64,000 bases of DNA from Streptomyces sp. TS71-3. Its GTDB lineage: Bacteria > Actinomycetota > Actinomycetes > Streptomycetales > Streptomycetaceae. A model generated the notes under the pieces. It made no database searches. It was not told the origin of the DNA and saw only the letters and a list, made by a program, of their open reading frames with translations. The DNA is taken from assembly GCF_018327685.1 (NCBI RefSeq), contig NZ_BNEL01000001.1, positions 930,001 to 994,000 of the forward strand. Reading direction: 5' to 3'. Positions 41,590-51,780 of the stretch are shown one piece after another. The translations under genes were made by a program, and so were the position numbers. Each line of letters opens with the position of its first letter. Position 1 is the first letter of the stretch.

Positions 41590-43323
41590 TCAGTTCCCTG
41601 CGGACGACGGCAGGCCCGCCGCCGCGGACAGGTCGTGCTTGAGTGCGGCGAGGCGTTCGTCCGCCGTGGCGCGTGCAGCGGCGAGCCTGGTGCGGGAACC
41701 CGTCGGCACGATCACCTCCAGGTAGCACTTGAGCTTGGGCTCCGTGCCGCTGGGGCGGACGACGACGCGGGCCCGGCAGGAGCCGTCGGGGGCCACCAGG
41801 GTGTAGCGCAGGCCGTCCGTGGGCGGCAGGGCCGCCGTGCCCTCCGAGAGGTCCTCGGCGGTGCTGACGGGCAGCCCGGCGAGAGTCGCCGGGGGCCGCT
41901 CGCGCAGCCGCCGCATGGCGTCGGCGATGACGGCGAGGTCGTCGACGCGCACCGAGAGCTGGTCGGTCGCGTGCAGGCCGTGCTCGACGGCCAGGTCGTC
42001 CAGCAGGTCGTCCAGCGTCCTGCCCTCCTCCTTCAGCCCCGAGGCCAGCTCGGCGACCAGCAGCGCCGCGGTGATGCCGTCCTTGTCGCGGACGCCCCCG
42101 GGGTCGACGCAGTAACCGAGCGCCTCCTCGTAGCCGTAGCGCAGGCCGGACACCCGCGAGATCCACTTGAAGCCGGTGAGCGTCTCCTCGTGGCGCAGGC
42201 CGGCAGCCGCGGCGATCCGGCCGAGCAGCGACGACGAGACGATGGAGGCGGCGAAGGTGTCCCGGGCGCCCCCGGCCCCGGACGCCGCACCGCCGCCCCG
42301 CCGGACCAGGTGGGCCGCGAGGAGGGCGCCCACCTCGTCGCCGCGGAGCATGCGCCAGCCGGCCGCGGCGGAGGCGTCGGGCACCGCCACGGCACAGCGG
42401 TCCGCGTCGGGGTCGTTGGCGATGATCAGATCGGGGGCGCCGGAACCGTCCGGTCCGGACGCCAGGGAGCGCGCGGTGGCGAAGGCGAGGTCCATCGCGC
42501 CGGGCTCCTCCGGGTTGGGGAACGCGACGGTGGGGAAGTCGGGGTCGGGGTCCGCCTGTTCGGCGACCAGCACCGGCGCGGGGAAGCCGGCCCGCTCGAA
42601 GGCGGCCAGCAGGGTGTCCCTGCCGACGCCGTGCATCGGCGTGTAGACGACGCGGGCGGTTCGCGGGGAGCCCTCGGCCGGCACGGTGGCAGCCCGGTCC
42701 AGGTACGCCTGGAGGACGTCGTCGCCGAGCGCCTGCCACCCGCCGTCCGGGCGCGGCACGTCCGCCAGCGCGCCGACCGCGGCGATCTCGGCCGCGATCT
42801 CGCCGTCCACGGGGGGCGCGATCTGGGCGCCGTCGCCCAGGTAGACCTTGTAGCCGTTGTCCCGGGGCGGGTTGTGGCTGGCGGTGACCTCCACCCCGGC
42901 GACGGCGCCCAGGTGCCGGATGGCGAACGCGAGGACCGGCGTGGGCAGCGGGCGCGGCAGCACCGCGGCGCGCAGCCCGGCGCCGGTCAGCACGGCCGCG
43001 GTGTCACGGGCGAACTCGGCCGACATGTGCCGGGCGTCGTAGCCGACCACGACCAGGCCGCTCGTGCCGTCCGGCTGCCGCGCGATCAGGTAGCGGGCCA
43101 GGCCGGCCGCCGCGCGGATCACCACCGCGCGGTTCATCCGCGTCGGGCCCGCGCCCAGCTCGCCGCGGAGCCCGGCGGTGCCGAACTGGAGCGTGCCCGC
43201 GAACCGGGCCTCAAGTTCCTTGCGTTCCCCCGCCCGGATCAGCGCGGCCAGCTCGTCACGGGTGGCCGGGTCCGGGTCCTCGGCAAGCCAGGCCTCGGCC
43301 CGTGCGATGAGTTCGTCCTGCAC
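41590..43323 (-). CDS. Alpha-D-phosphohexomutase family, probable phosphopentomutase
   Basis: 577 aa. The four PGM/PMM domains are recognisable. N-terminal FGTAGLRGELGAGPTRMNR is near 47, the phosphoserine loop TASHNPPRDNGYKVY near 150, the metal loop NDPDADRCAVAVPD near 305, the sugar-binding loop TGFKWISR near 387 with GYEEALGYCVDPGGVRDKDGI near 405, and the phosphate-binding loop VRPSGTEPKLKCYLE near 525. Length fits the PGM2-like class, which acts on ribose-1-phosphate and deoxyribose-1-phosphate. Annotated relatives are often called phosphomannomutase. The neighbours (purine nucleoside phosphorylase upstream on the same strand, DeoC, DeoA) make pentose-1-phosphate the more likely substrate. 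A 358-bp repeat-bearing gap separates it from the phosphorylase gene. Confidence 0.88.
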   Translation of the reverse strand: MQDELIARAEAWLAEDPDPATRDELAALIRAGERKELEARFAGTLQFGTAGLRGELGAGPTRMNRAVVIRAAAGLARYLIARQPDGTSGLVVVGYDARHMSAEFARDTAAVLTGAGLRAAVLPRPLPTPVLAFAIRHLGAVAGVEVTASHNPPRDNGYKVYLGDGAQIAPPVDGEIAAEIAAVGALADVPRPDGGWQALGDDVLQAYLDRAATVPAEGSPRTARVVYTPMHGVGRDTLLAAFERAGFPAPVLVAEQADPDPDFPTVAFPNPEEPGAMDLAFATARSLASGPDGSGAPDLIIANDPDADRCAVAVPDASAAAGWRMLRGDEVGALLAAHLVRRGGGAASGAGGARDTFAASIVSSSLLGRIAAAAGLRHEETLTGFKWISRVSGLRYGYEEALGYCVDPGGVRDKDGITAALLVAELASGLKEEGRTLDDLLDDLAVEHGLHATDQLSVRVDDLAVIADAMRRLRERPPATLAGLPVSTAEDLSEGTAALPPTDGLRYTLVAPDGSCRARVVVRPSGTEPKLKCYLEVIVPTGSRTRLAAARATADERLAALKHDLSAAAGLPSSAGN

Positions 43324-43572
43324 CAGTTCTCAGCCTCTCGTTCGTGTCGGTGAGCGTCTCGCGTCTCCGACGAGGTCCGTCCGGCACACGCAGGGTGCCG
43401 TACGCGGCGGTTCGGGTCGCGGCCGGGGCGGGCCCGGGGGCCCGGGGGAAGCGCGCAGGGGGGTGGCCTGGGGCGCCCCGGGCGAGGACCCGGCGTGGGG
43501 CGGTACCGCGGGCACTGCCCCACGCCGCTGCGCATCGGAAGAGCCGCGAGCCCGGCGGGAGTTGCCGGACTG

Positions 43573-43680
43573 CTCAGCTCGGCGGATCGCCCCACGGGCC
43601 TCAGCCCGGCGGGTTGTCCGACGGGCCTCAGCCTGGCGGGTTGTCCGACGGGCCCCAGCCCGGCGGATCGCCGGGCGGGC
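43573..43680. repeat. 27-bp tandem repeat between the mutase and phosphorylase genes
   Basis: Three near-identical 27-bp units (ACGGGCCTCAGCCCGGCGGG then TTGTCCG) start at 43594, 43621 and 43648, with a degenerate unit before them. The array ends right at the phosphorylase stop codon. The remaining gap (43324-43572) is G+C-rich with no gene or clear signal. Confidence 0.9.
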
Positions 43681-43681
43681 C

Positions 43682-44506
43682 TCAGATGCGGGGCAGCACC
43701 TGCGCCAGCAGTTCCCCCATCCGCGCGGCGGCGTCCTGTCCGGCCTGCAGGACCTCCTCGTGGTTCAGGGGCTCCCCGGTCATCCCCGCGGCCAGGTTGG
43801 TGACCAGCGAGATGCCCAGCACCTCGACGCCCGCCTCGCGCGCGGCGATCGCTTCGAGTGCGGTCGACATCCCGACCAGATCGGCGCCGATCGCGCGCGC
43901 CATCCGCACCTCGGCGGGGGTCTCGTAGTGCGGCCCCGGGAACTGCGCGTACACGCCTTCCGCCAGCGAGGGGTCGACCTCCTTGCAGAGCGCGCGCAGA
44001 CGCGGGGAGTACAGGTCGGTGAGGTCGACGAAGTTGGCGCCGACGATGGGCGAGGCTGCCGTGAGGTTGAGGTGGTCGCTGATCAGGACCGGCTGGCCCG
44101 GGTACATGCCCTCGCGCAGCCCCCCGCACCCGTTCGTCAGGACGACGGTCTTGCAGCCGGACGCCGCGGCGGTCCGCACGCCGTGCGCCACCGACGCGAC
44201 GCCGCGGCCCTCGTAGTAGTGAGTTCTGCCCAGGAAGACCAGGGCCCGCTTCTCACCGATGCGGTAGGAGCGGACCTTGCCGACGTGCCCCTCGACCGCC
44301 GGCGGCGGGAAGCCAGGCAGGTCGGTGACGGCGAACTCGTGCTCGGCGGTGCCGAGTCCGTCGACCGCCGGAGCCCATCCAGAGCCCATCACTAGGGCGA
44401 CGTCGTGGGTGTCGGCACCGGTCAGACCACGCAGGCGCGTGGCGGCGGCGTCGGCGGCGGCGTGGGGGTCGCCCTGGATGTCGTCTGGGAGAAGAGATGC
44501 GTTCAC
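43682..44506 (-). CDS. Purine nucleoside phosphorylase
   Basis: 274 aa. Trimeric PNP family: [16 protein letters not shown] near 37 (phosphate site), [12 protein letters not shown] near 73, [11 protein letters not shown] near 93, [29 protein letters not shown] near 122-150, [32 protein letters not shown] near 189-220 (purine/ribose pocket with Glu and Met), then [20 protein letters not shown]. It converts inosine, guanosine and deoxy forms to base plus (deoxy)ribose-1-phosphate. The palindrome 25 nt upstream ties it to the same control as add, deoC and the uptake operon. Confidence 0.95.
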   Translation of the reverse strand: MNASLLPDDIQGDPHAAADAAATRLRGLTGADTHDVALVMGSGWAPAVDGLGTAEHEFAVTDLPGFPPPAVEGHVGKVRSYRIGEKRALVFLGRTHYYEGRGVASVAHGVRTAAASGCKTVVLTNGCGGLREGMYPGQPVLISDHLNLTAASPIVGANFVDLTDLYSPRLRALCKEVDPSLAEGVYAQFPGPHYETPAEVRMARAIGADLVGMSTALEAIAAREAGVEVLGISLVTNLAAGMTGEPLNHEEVLQAGQDAAARMGELLAQVLPRI

Positions 44507-44531
44507 GTGGTTGAGGGTAGCCGGTCGGGGC

Positions 44532-44543
44532 CTACGCGCGTAG
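44532..44543 (-). promoter_or_regulatory. Nucleoside-regulon operator, copy 4
   Basis: CTACGCGCGTAG is a perfect 12-bp palindrome 25 nt upstream of the purine nucleoside phosphorylase ATG. Same sequence as at adenosine deaminase. Confidence 0.8.
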
Positions 44544-44604
44544 ACATCGCAGGGGCCGCTTTCCGGTTCCGGGGCACCGTTGACGCCGGGTAACCCCGGC
44601 CCAC

Positions 44605-44810
44605 CTCAGGGGCGCGGGGTGGGGGTACCTCCCACGCCCTCAAGGCAGTGGGGGAGCGACCAGCCACGACGTGACCTGTAGGTCGCCACCGGCCGGGAGG
44701 GGCTGGTTCTGTCGTGTCCGGATCACAGGCCCGTGGCCGGTTGCTCGCGCCCGCGCGGCGGAGCCGCATATCGATACAGCCCCGCGCCCCTCGGGGACGG
44801 GGGCTGCGCC
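44605..44810. repeat. Composite of dispersed repeats in the 393-bp gap before PNP
   Basis: A truncated 20-mer (CAGGGGCGCGGGG, 44607) is followed by the ~30-bp hairpin element at 44624-44660. After it, 44668-44791 is the reverse complement of a ~130-bp element also found at 53903-54030 (shared GGGGCGCGGGGCTGT and a following GCGGC-CCGCCGCG block). No gene is present in 44811-44899. Confidence 0.8.
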
Positions 44811-44899
44811 CCGATCAGGGGTGCACGCGGAGTCTCCCCGCGCCACTCCGAGGGCGGGCGTCCAGGCGGGGGCACCCCGGACATCGGCTGGACGCGGCC

Positions 44900-45337
44900 T
44901 CAGCAGGGCCGCTTCCGCAGCTCCATCACGTAGTCGTACGGCGCCCCCGCCGACTCCGCGGCCTCCGCGATCTCGCCCAGGTAGCGGGCCGAGGGCAGGC
45001 CGCCCTCGTAGCCGTTGAGCACGTACGTCCAGGCCGATTCCTCGCCGTCCAGCGTGTGCACGCGGATCCTGGTGCGGCGGTATATGTCGAGCCCGACGCC
45101 CTCCCAGCGGTCCATCGAGTCCTCGTCCGGCGGCGCGATGTCGTAGAGCGCCACGAAGACCTGGCACTCCGGGGACTCCACGATGGTGGCCAGCGCTCCC
45201 TCCCAGCCCATGTGCTCGCCCCCGAAGGTCATCCGCCAGCCGTTCAGCCAGCCGGTGGCGCGCATCGGTGAGTGCGGAGCGCGGCGGGACATCAGCCGCG
45301 CATCGAGGTTGCCCGCGTACGCGGCGTAGAGCGACAT
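44900..45337 (-). CDS. Gamma-glutamylcyclotransferase-family protein
   Basis: 145 aa from ATG 45337. GGCT-like fold (PF06094/PF13772): the nucleotide-like loop YAAYAGNLDARLMSRRAPHSP near 4-24, GWLNGWRMTFGGEH near 29, and a VYxL-like VFVALYDIAPPDEDSMDRWEGV near 61. The conserved acid is probably the Glu of DRWEGVG. Family members cyclise gamma-glutamyl groups to 5-oxoproline; the streptomycete orthologue is uncharacterised. It is divergent from lpdA across a 433-bp gap. Confidence 0.82.
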   Translation of the reverse strand: MSLYAAYAGNLDARLMSRRAPHSPMRATGWLNGWRMTFGGEHMGWEGALATIVESPECQVFVALYDIAPPDEDSMDRWEGVGLDIYRRTRIRVHTLDGEESAWTYVLNGYEGGLPSARYLGEIAEAAESAGAPYDYVMELRKRPC

Positions 45338-45770
45338 AGCGATGAGAGTACGGCAGCGGGGCGACGCGACCGCCGCGCGGGAGATGGGCCGTTCCGGCGA
45401 GGCCCCCGCCGGAGGCGGGCGGCACCCGGTCGCATGCGGGACGGCACCCGGTTGCATCAGGGACGGCACCAGGGTGCATCCGGGACGGTACCGGCGGTAT
45501 GTGAGGCAATACCCGGCCGTTCTCGGGGCGGTACCCGACGGTGTCCAGGGCCGCACCCGACGTTGTCCGTGGCCGGCGTGCGACGGTATCCGGGCGCGGC
45601 CTCCGCGGTGGGTCACGGTGCCGTCCGAGGTGAGGCGTGGTGCCGTCCCAGGTGAGGCACGGTGGGCCGCCGGGCGAGGCGTGGTCCGGCCCGCCCGGCG
45701 GCCCCTGAGCGAGCCGGCGGAGGGCCCGGGAACGGGCCCCGGGGCGAGACGCGAGGGGGAGTGCGGAACA
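45338..45770. other. 433-bp divergent gap with short degenerate repeats
   Basis: The gap between two divergent genes should contain both promoters. Bases 45432-45560 hold several imperfect copies of CGGGACGGYACC and related GGTACCCGACGGTGTCC blocks, which look like decayed tandem units. GAGGGGGAG near 45753 is the ribosome site of lpdA. I see no additional gene. Confidence 0.5.
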
Positions 45771-47219
45771 ATGGGGAGCGTGACTCGGATCGTGATCATC
45801 GGTGGCGGACCCGGCGGATACGAGGCGGCCCTGGTGGCCGCGCAGCTCGGCGCGGAGGTGACCGTGGTCGACTGCGACGGCCTCGGCGGTGCCTCCGTGC
45901 TCACGGACTGCGTGCCCTCGAAGACCCTGATCGCGACCGCCGAGGTGATGACCACCTTCGACTCCTCCTACGAGGAGCTGGGGATCATCGTCGCCGACGA
46001 CACCCCGCCCATGGAGCAGGCGGCGCGGGTCGTCGGAGTGGACCTCGGCAAGGTCAACCGCCGGGTGAAGCGCCTGGCGCTCGCCCAGTCGCACGACATC
46101 GCGGCGGCGGTCACGCGCGCCGGCGCACGCGTCAAGCGCGGGCACGCGCGGCTCGACGGGCAGCAGGCCACCGACGGCTCGCGCCGGGTGGTCGTCCGGG
46201 TGGCCGACGGCACGGAGGAGACCCTGCACGCGGACGCCGTGCTGATCGCCACCGGCGGCCACCCCCGCGAGCTGCCGGACGCCCGTCCGGACGGCGAGCG
46301 CATCCTGAACTGGACCCAGGTGTACGACCTGGAGGAGCTTCCCCAGGAGCTGATCGTGGTCGGCTCCGGCGTCACCGGCGCCGAGTTCGCCGGCGCGTAC
46401 CAGGCGCTGGGCTCCCGGGTCACGCTGGTCTCCAGCCGCGACCGCGTGCTGCCCGGTGAGGACCCGGACGCCGCCGCGGTCCTGGAGGACGTCTTCCGGC
46501 GCCGCGGCATGAACGTGATGGCCCGCTCCCGCGCGCAGTCCGCCAAGCGGGTGGGCGACCGGGTCGAGGTCACGCTCCAGGACGGCCGGGTGATCTCCGG
46601 CACGCACTGCCTGATGGCCGTCGGCGCCGTGCCCAACACCTCGGGGATGGGCCTGGAGGAGTCCGGGGTCCGCCTGGAGGAGTCCGGGCACGTCTGGACC
46701 GACAAGGTCTCCCGCACCTCCGCGCCCGGCGTCTACGCCGCGGGCGACGTCACCGGCGTCTTCGCGCTCGCCTCGGTCGCCGCGATGCAGGGCCGGATCG
46801 CCATGTACCACTTCCTGGGCGACGCGGTCGCGCCGCTCAACCTGAAGACCGTCTCGTCGAACGTCTTCACCGACCCCGAGATCGCCACGGTCGGCTACAC
46901 GCAGGCCGACGTCGACGCCGGCCGGATCGACGCCCGGTCCGTCAAGCTCCCGCTGCTGCGCAACCCCCGCGCGAAGATGCAGGGCATCAGGGACGGCTTC
47001 GTCAAGATCTTCTGCCGGCCGGGCACGGGCATCGTGGTCGGGGGAGTGGTCGTCGCGCCGCGTGCCTCGGAGCTGATCCACCCGATCTCGCTCGCGGTGG
47101 ACAACAATCTGACGGTCGAACAGATAGCCAACGCCTTCACCGTCTACCCGTCGCTGTCCGGGTCGATCGCCGAGGTGGCCCGGCAGCTGCACACCCGGAA
47201 GACGGGGGACGGCGGCTGA
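45771..47219 (+). CDS. lpdA: LpdA-type NAD(P)H:quinone oxidoreductase (flavoprotein)
   Basis: 482 aa from ATG 45771. Flavoprotein disulfide-reductase fold: FAD site VIIGGGPGGYEAALVAAQLG near 8, redox region GGASVLTDCVPSKTL near 44, NAD(P) site IVVGSGVTGAEFAGAYQALG near 185, FAD site GVYAAGDVTGV near 315, and the C-terminal interface (VFTDPEIATVGYTQ, HPISLAVDNNLTVEQIANAFTVYPSLSGSIAEVA). Only the second redox Cys is present; the first is replaced, as in mycobacterial LpdA (Rv3303c), which reduces quinones rather than lipoamide. The His-Glu pair near the end has also changed. Expect a cytoplasmic FAD protein in redox stress; partner unknown. Confidence 0.88.
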   Translation: MGSVTRIVIIGGGPGGYEAALVAAQLGAEVTVVDCDGLGGASVLTDCVPSKTLIATAEVMTTFDSSYEELGIIVADDTPPMEQAARVVGVDLGKVNRRVKRLALAQSHDIAAAVTRAGARVKRGHARLDGQQATDGSRRVVVRVADGTEETLHADAVLIATGGHPRELPDARPDGERILNWTQVYDLEELPQELIVVGSGVTGAEFAGAYQALGSRVTLVSSRDRVLPGEDPDAAAVLEDVFRRRGMNVMARSRAQSAKRVGDRVEVTLQDGRVISGTHCLMAVGAVPNTSGMGLEESGVRLEESGHVWTDKVSRTSAPGVYAAGDVTGVFALASVAAMQGRIAMYHFLGDAVAPLNLKTVSSNVFTDPEIATVGYTQADVDAGRIDARSVKLPLLRNPRAKMQGIRDGFVKIFCRPGTGIVVGGVVVAPRASELIHPISLAVDNNLTVEQIANAFTVYPSLSGSIAEVARQLHTRKTGDGG

Positions 47220-47379
47220 CGCCAGGCGTCCACGGCTCGGCCGATTGGCCCACGTGGACCCGGACCGGACCACGCGGAGCACGGAGCCGGTCGGGATCGC
47301 CGGGTGGGCCATCGGGCGCCTATAGCCGCCGGCGCTGGGGCCCGGGTGTCGGTGATGTGAATGTGCCGGGTGCTTATAC

Positions 47380-47391
47380 CACTCCGTAGTG
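47380..47391 (+). promoter_or_regulatory. Possible DeoR autoregulatory dyad
   Basis: CACT-CCGT-AGTG lies 74 nt before the DeoR start in the most A/T-rich part of the gap 47220-47464. It is not the nucleoside palindrome. TACTGT near 47456, seven nt before the GTG, could be a -10 element of a leaderless transcript. Confidence 0.3.
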
Positions 47392-47464
47392 CAGGTTGCG
47401 AACAACTTCTGTTATTCGGCGGAAACTGCTGAAAGCAGACGGTCGCCGGGTTACTGTCAGTTTC

Positions 47465-48436
47465 GTGTTCGCTGCAGAACGTCGCCAATTGATTCTTGAA
47501 ATGGTCCGGGCCAATGGAGCAGTGTCGCTCCGGGAGCTCGCCCGTGTCGTCCAGACCTCCGAAGTGACCGTTCGGCGGGATGTGCGCGCCCTGGAGGCCG
47601 AGGGGCTGCTCGACCGCCGGCACGGCGGCGCCGTCCTGCCCGGCGGGTTCACCCGCGAGTCCGGGTTCCCCCAGAAGTCGCATCTGGCCACCGCCGAGAA
47701 GACGGCCATCGCCGATCTCGCCGCGGGCCTGGTCGACGAGGGCGAGGCCATCGTGGTGGGCGCCGGCACCACCACCCAGGAGCTGGCCCGCAGACTCGCC
47801 CGGGTGCCCGGCCTGACCGTCGTCACCAACTCCCTGCTGGTGGCGCAGGCCCTCGCGCACGCCAACCGCGTCGAGGTCGTGATGACCGGAGGCACCCTTC
47901 GCGGTTCCAACTACGCGCTGGTGGGCAGCGGCGCGGAGCAGTCCCTCCAGGGCCTCAGGGTGTCGCGGGCGTTCCTGTCCGGCAGCGGGCTGACCGCCGA
48001 GCGCGGCCTGTCCACGTCGAACATGCTCTCCGCGAGCGTCGACCGTGCGCTGGTGCAGGCCGCGGCCGAGGTCGTGGTCCTCGCCGACCACACCAAGCTC
48101 GGCACGGACACCATGTTCCAGACCGTGCCGACGGATGTGATCACCCGCCTGGTCACCGACGACCCGCCCCCGCACGACGACCGTGCCGCGACGGAACTCC
48201 AGGCGCTGGCCGACCAGGGCGTGCAGATCACCGTCGCGGGCGGCGCCCAGTCCGACCCCTCACCGGCTCCTCCGCCGTCCGCCGCGGCCCGTCCGCCCCG
48301 GCGCGACGTCTCCCTGCCCGGCCCGCGCCGCCAGGTGCCGGGCTCCGGCTCTCCGCTGCGCAGCGCTCCGCCCGTCGTCGGCGGGGAGCCGCCGGGCGGC
48401 GAGCGGGCACGGGTGGCGGATCTACGGCGCCGCTGA
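47465..48436 (+). CDS. DeoR-family transcriptional regulator
   Basis: 323 aa from GTG 47465; the frame is open further upstream but FAAERRQLILEMV is the natural N-terminus. Winged helix at residues ~3-57 (ANGAVSLRELARVVQTSEVTVRRDVRALEAEGLLDRRHGGAVL). The DeoRC sugar-phosphate-sensing domain covers ~75-235 (KTAIADLAAGLVDEGEAIVVGAGTTTQELARRL, TVVTNSLLVAQALA, VMTGGTLRGSNYALVG, VVVLADHTKLG). The Pro/Gly/Arg-rich C-terminal ~70 residues are a lineage-specific tail. DeoR proteins commonly repress nucleoside or sugar catabolism with sugar phosphate as inducer, so it is a candidate for the CTACGCGCGTAG regulon; no such site is at its own promoter. Confidence 0.9.
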   Translation: MFAAERRQLILEMVRANGAVSLRELARVVQTSEVTVRRDVRALEAEGLLDRRHGGAVLPGGFTRESGFPQKSHLATAEKTAIADLAAGLVDEGEAIVVGAGTTTQELARRLARVPGLTVVTNSLLVAQALAHANRVEVVMTGGTLRGSNYALVGSGAEQSLQGLRVSRAFLSGSGLTAERGLSTSNMLSASVDRALVQAAAEVVVLADHTKLGTDTMFQTVPTDVITRLVTDDPPPHDDRAATELQALADQGVQITVAGGAQSDPSPAPPPSAAARPPRRDVSLPGPRRQVPGSGSPLRSAPPVVGGEPPGGERARVADLRRR

Positions 48437-48563
48437 CGGCCCGGGGCCGGCCGCGCGAGCGCCGGCCGGCCCCGGGGCCGTGGCCCCCCTCCGCGAGCCC
48501 GGACCCTCCCGCCCGAGACGTGCCCTCCATGACGGGCAGAAGGTACAGGCCCCGATCCAGGAG

Positions 48564-48960
48564 CCAAGGTGCATCGCTGCGCCCTCAGGGGCGCGGGGAA
48601 CTGCGCGAACAGCCACGACGAACCGGCAGATCGCCACTGCCCGGAGGGGGCGAGGGCCGGGCGGCCACCGGCCGGTGGGCAGGCTGCACGCGCACGGTGT
48701 GAAGAGCGCCGCTTACGGCCAAGGTGCATCGCTGCGCCTTCAGGGGCGCGGGGAACTGCGCGAACAGCCACGACGAACCGGCAGATCGCCACTGCCCGGA
48801 GGGGGCGAGGGCCGGGCGGCCACCGGCCGGTGGGCAGGCTGCACGCGCACGGTGTGAAGAGCGCCGCTTACGGCCAAGGTGCATCGCTGCGCCCTCAGGG
48901 GCGCGGGGAACTGCGCGAACAGCCACGACGAACCGGCAGATCGCCACTGCCCGGAGGGGG
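48564..48960. repeat. 155-bp tandem repeat, 2.6 copies
   Basis: Copies begin at 48564, 48719 and 48874, each starting CCAAGGTGCATCGCTGCG and containing the 20-mer GGGGCGCGGGGAACTGCGCG. Copies 1 and 2 differ by about one base (CCCTCAGG/CCTTCAGG); copy 3 diverges after 48960. Near-identity shows a recent duplication. The rest of 48437-49035 has no gene; all ORFs here are periodic artefacts of the repeat. Confidence 0.95.
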
Positions 48961-49035
48961 CTGGCGAAGGCCGTGGGGCCACACACCGGTGGGCGAGGAC
49001 CACGCCCCGGGTAGCCGTGCCCGTCAGGGCACCGC

Positions 49036-49737
49036 TCAGGGCGCCGACGTGGTCAGCCCCCGCAACGTCAGCCCCAGCAGCCGGTCGGCAAGCCCCGGAT
49101 CATCGGGAGTCTCCTCCGCCGCCAGCGCGATCGCATTGGTGAGCTGGAGGAGATCACCTATGGACACGTCCTGGTGCACCGCACCAGCCTGCTGCGCCCG
49201 CACCAGCAGCGCCTGACCGGCCGACCGCATCGGATTGCTGCACCGCCGCAGCGCCGAACTGTCGTCGTGCGAGGCCGACATCAGCGCGTGCGACAGCCCC
49301 CGGTACTCGCTCGCGTGCGTGATGATGTCGCGCAGCCAGGCGACCAGCGCCCGGCACGGCTGAGGCGCGTCCAGCAGCGCACGCGAGCGCACCAGCAGAT
49401 CGGCGACCGCGTCCTCGAAGACGGCGCTCATCAGCGCGTGCCGGTTGGGAAAATGCCGGTACAGCGTGCCGATGCCGACACCCGCACGCCGCGCGACGTC
49501 CTCCAGCGGCGTGTCCGTGCCGTGCTCGGCGAACGCGACCCGGGCCGCGGCCAGCAGCCTCTGGTAGTTGCGGCGGGCGTCGGCCCGCTTGGGGCCGTGC
49601 CGCCCGAGACCGGAACCGGGCCGGGGACCGGACCCGCTACCGGATCCCGCCGGCCGCCCCGCGGGGGTGCCGGGGGCCGGGGGGATGCGCGCGGTGGCGC
49701 CTTGACCGGCGTCCTGCTCGCGGACCTGATTGCTCAC
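49036..49737 (-). CDS. TetR-family transcriptional regulator
   Basis: 233 aa from GTG 49737, with GAGG seven nt upstream. A ~45-residue Gly/Pro/Ser-rich N-terminus precedes the HTH (RRNYQRLLAAARVAFAEHGTDTPLEDVARRAGVGIGTLYRHFPNRHALMSAVF, ~55-108). The ligand domain is of the SbtR-like type (TetR_C, with LRDIITHASEYRGLSHALMSA and IGDLLQLTNAIALAAEE). It lies downstream of, and on the same strand as, accA2, separated by a strong terminator. Target unknown. An efflux or lipid gene is often the target in this class, but none is adjacent. Confidence 0.9.
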   Translation of the reverse strand: MSNQVREQDAGQGATARIPPAPGTPAGRPAGSGSGSGPRPGSGLGRHGPKRADARRNYQRLLAAARVAFAEHGTDTPLEDVARRAGVGIGTLYRHFPNRHALMSAVFEDAVADLLVRSRALLDAPQPCRALVAWLRDIITHASEYRGLSHALMSASHDDSSALRRCSNPMRSAGQALLVRAQQAGAVHQDVSIGDLLQLTNAIALAAEETPDDPGLADRLLGLTLRGLTTSAP

Positions 49738-49924
49738 GCTGGGGTCCTCATGGGTGGTCGGGGTAGGGGACACGCGCGACGGCACCCGAGGCGGCCCGGA
49801 AGCGCCCGCCCGCAGGGGGCATGTGGGCTTCCACGGTAACGGGCGAGCCGGCTCCGCCACGTGGCCATCGCCGAACCCGGCGCGCGGACGCGGGATCCGC
49901 CCATGGCCTGCCCCGCAACGGCGC

Positions 49925-49957
49925 GGGGCCCGGCCGAGCGTGGCTCGGCCGGGCCCC
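49925..49957 (-). terminator. Strong terminator after accA2
   Basis: GGGGCCCGGCCGAGC (49925-49939) and GCTCGGCCGGGCCCC (49943-49957) form a perfect 15-bp stem with a 3-nt loop. It lies 41 bp beyond the accA2 stop and 188 bp before the TetR gene. Confidence 0.9.
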
Positions 49958-49998
49958 GGCAGCACCTGCGGACCGGGCGGACACCCGATCCCTCCGGT

Positions 49999-51780
<1,782 letters not shown>

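Noticed and set aside
43495..43803. 102-codon + ORF made of nine-residue repeats
   Set aside because: It results from the 27-bp DNA repeat being a multiple of three; it runs antisense into the phosphorylase gene and has no start signal.
47380..47391. Nucleoside palindrome at the deoR promoter
   Set aside because: CACTCCGTAGTG shares only the GTAG end with CTACGCGCGTAG, so it was not counted in the regulon.
44640..47405. 921-codon minus-strand ORF across lpdA
   Set aside because: The plus strand carries complete flavoprotein motifs; the minus reading is the usual antisense artefact and runs through repeats and two divergent promoters.
48564..49216. Tandem ORFs of ~87-215 codons in the 155-bp repeat
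   Set aside because: They exist in several frames on both strands only because 155-bp units repeat; no ribosome site or codon bias.
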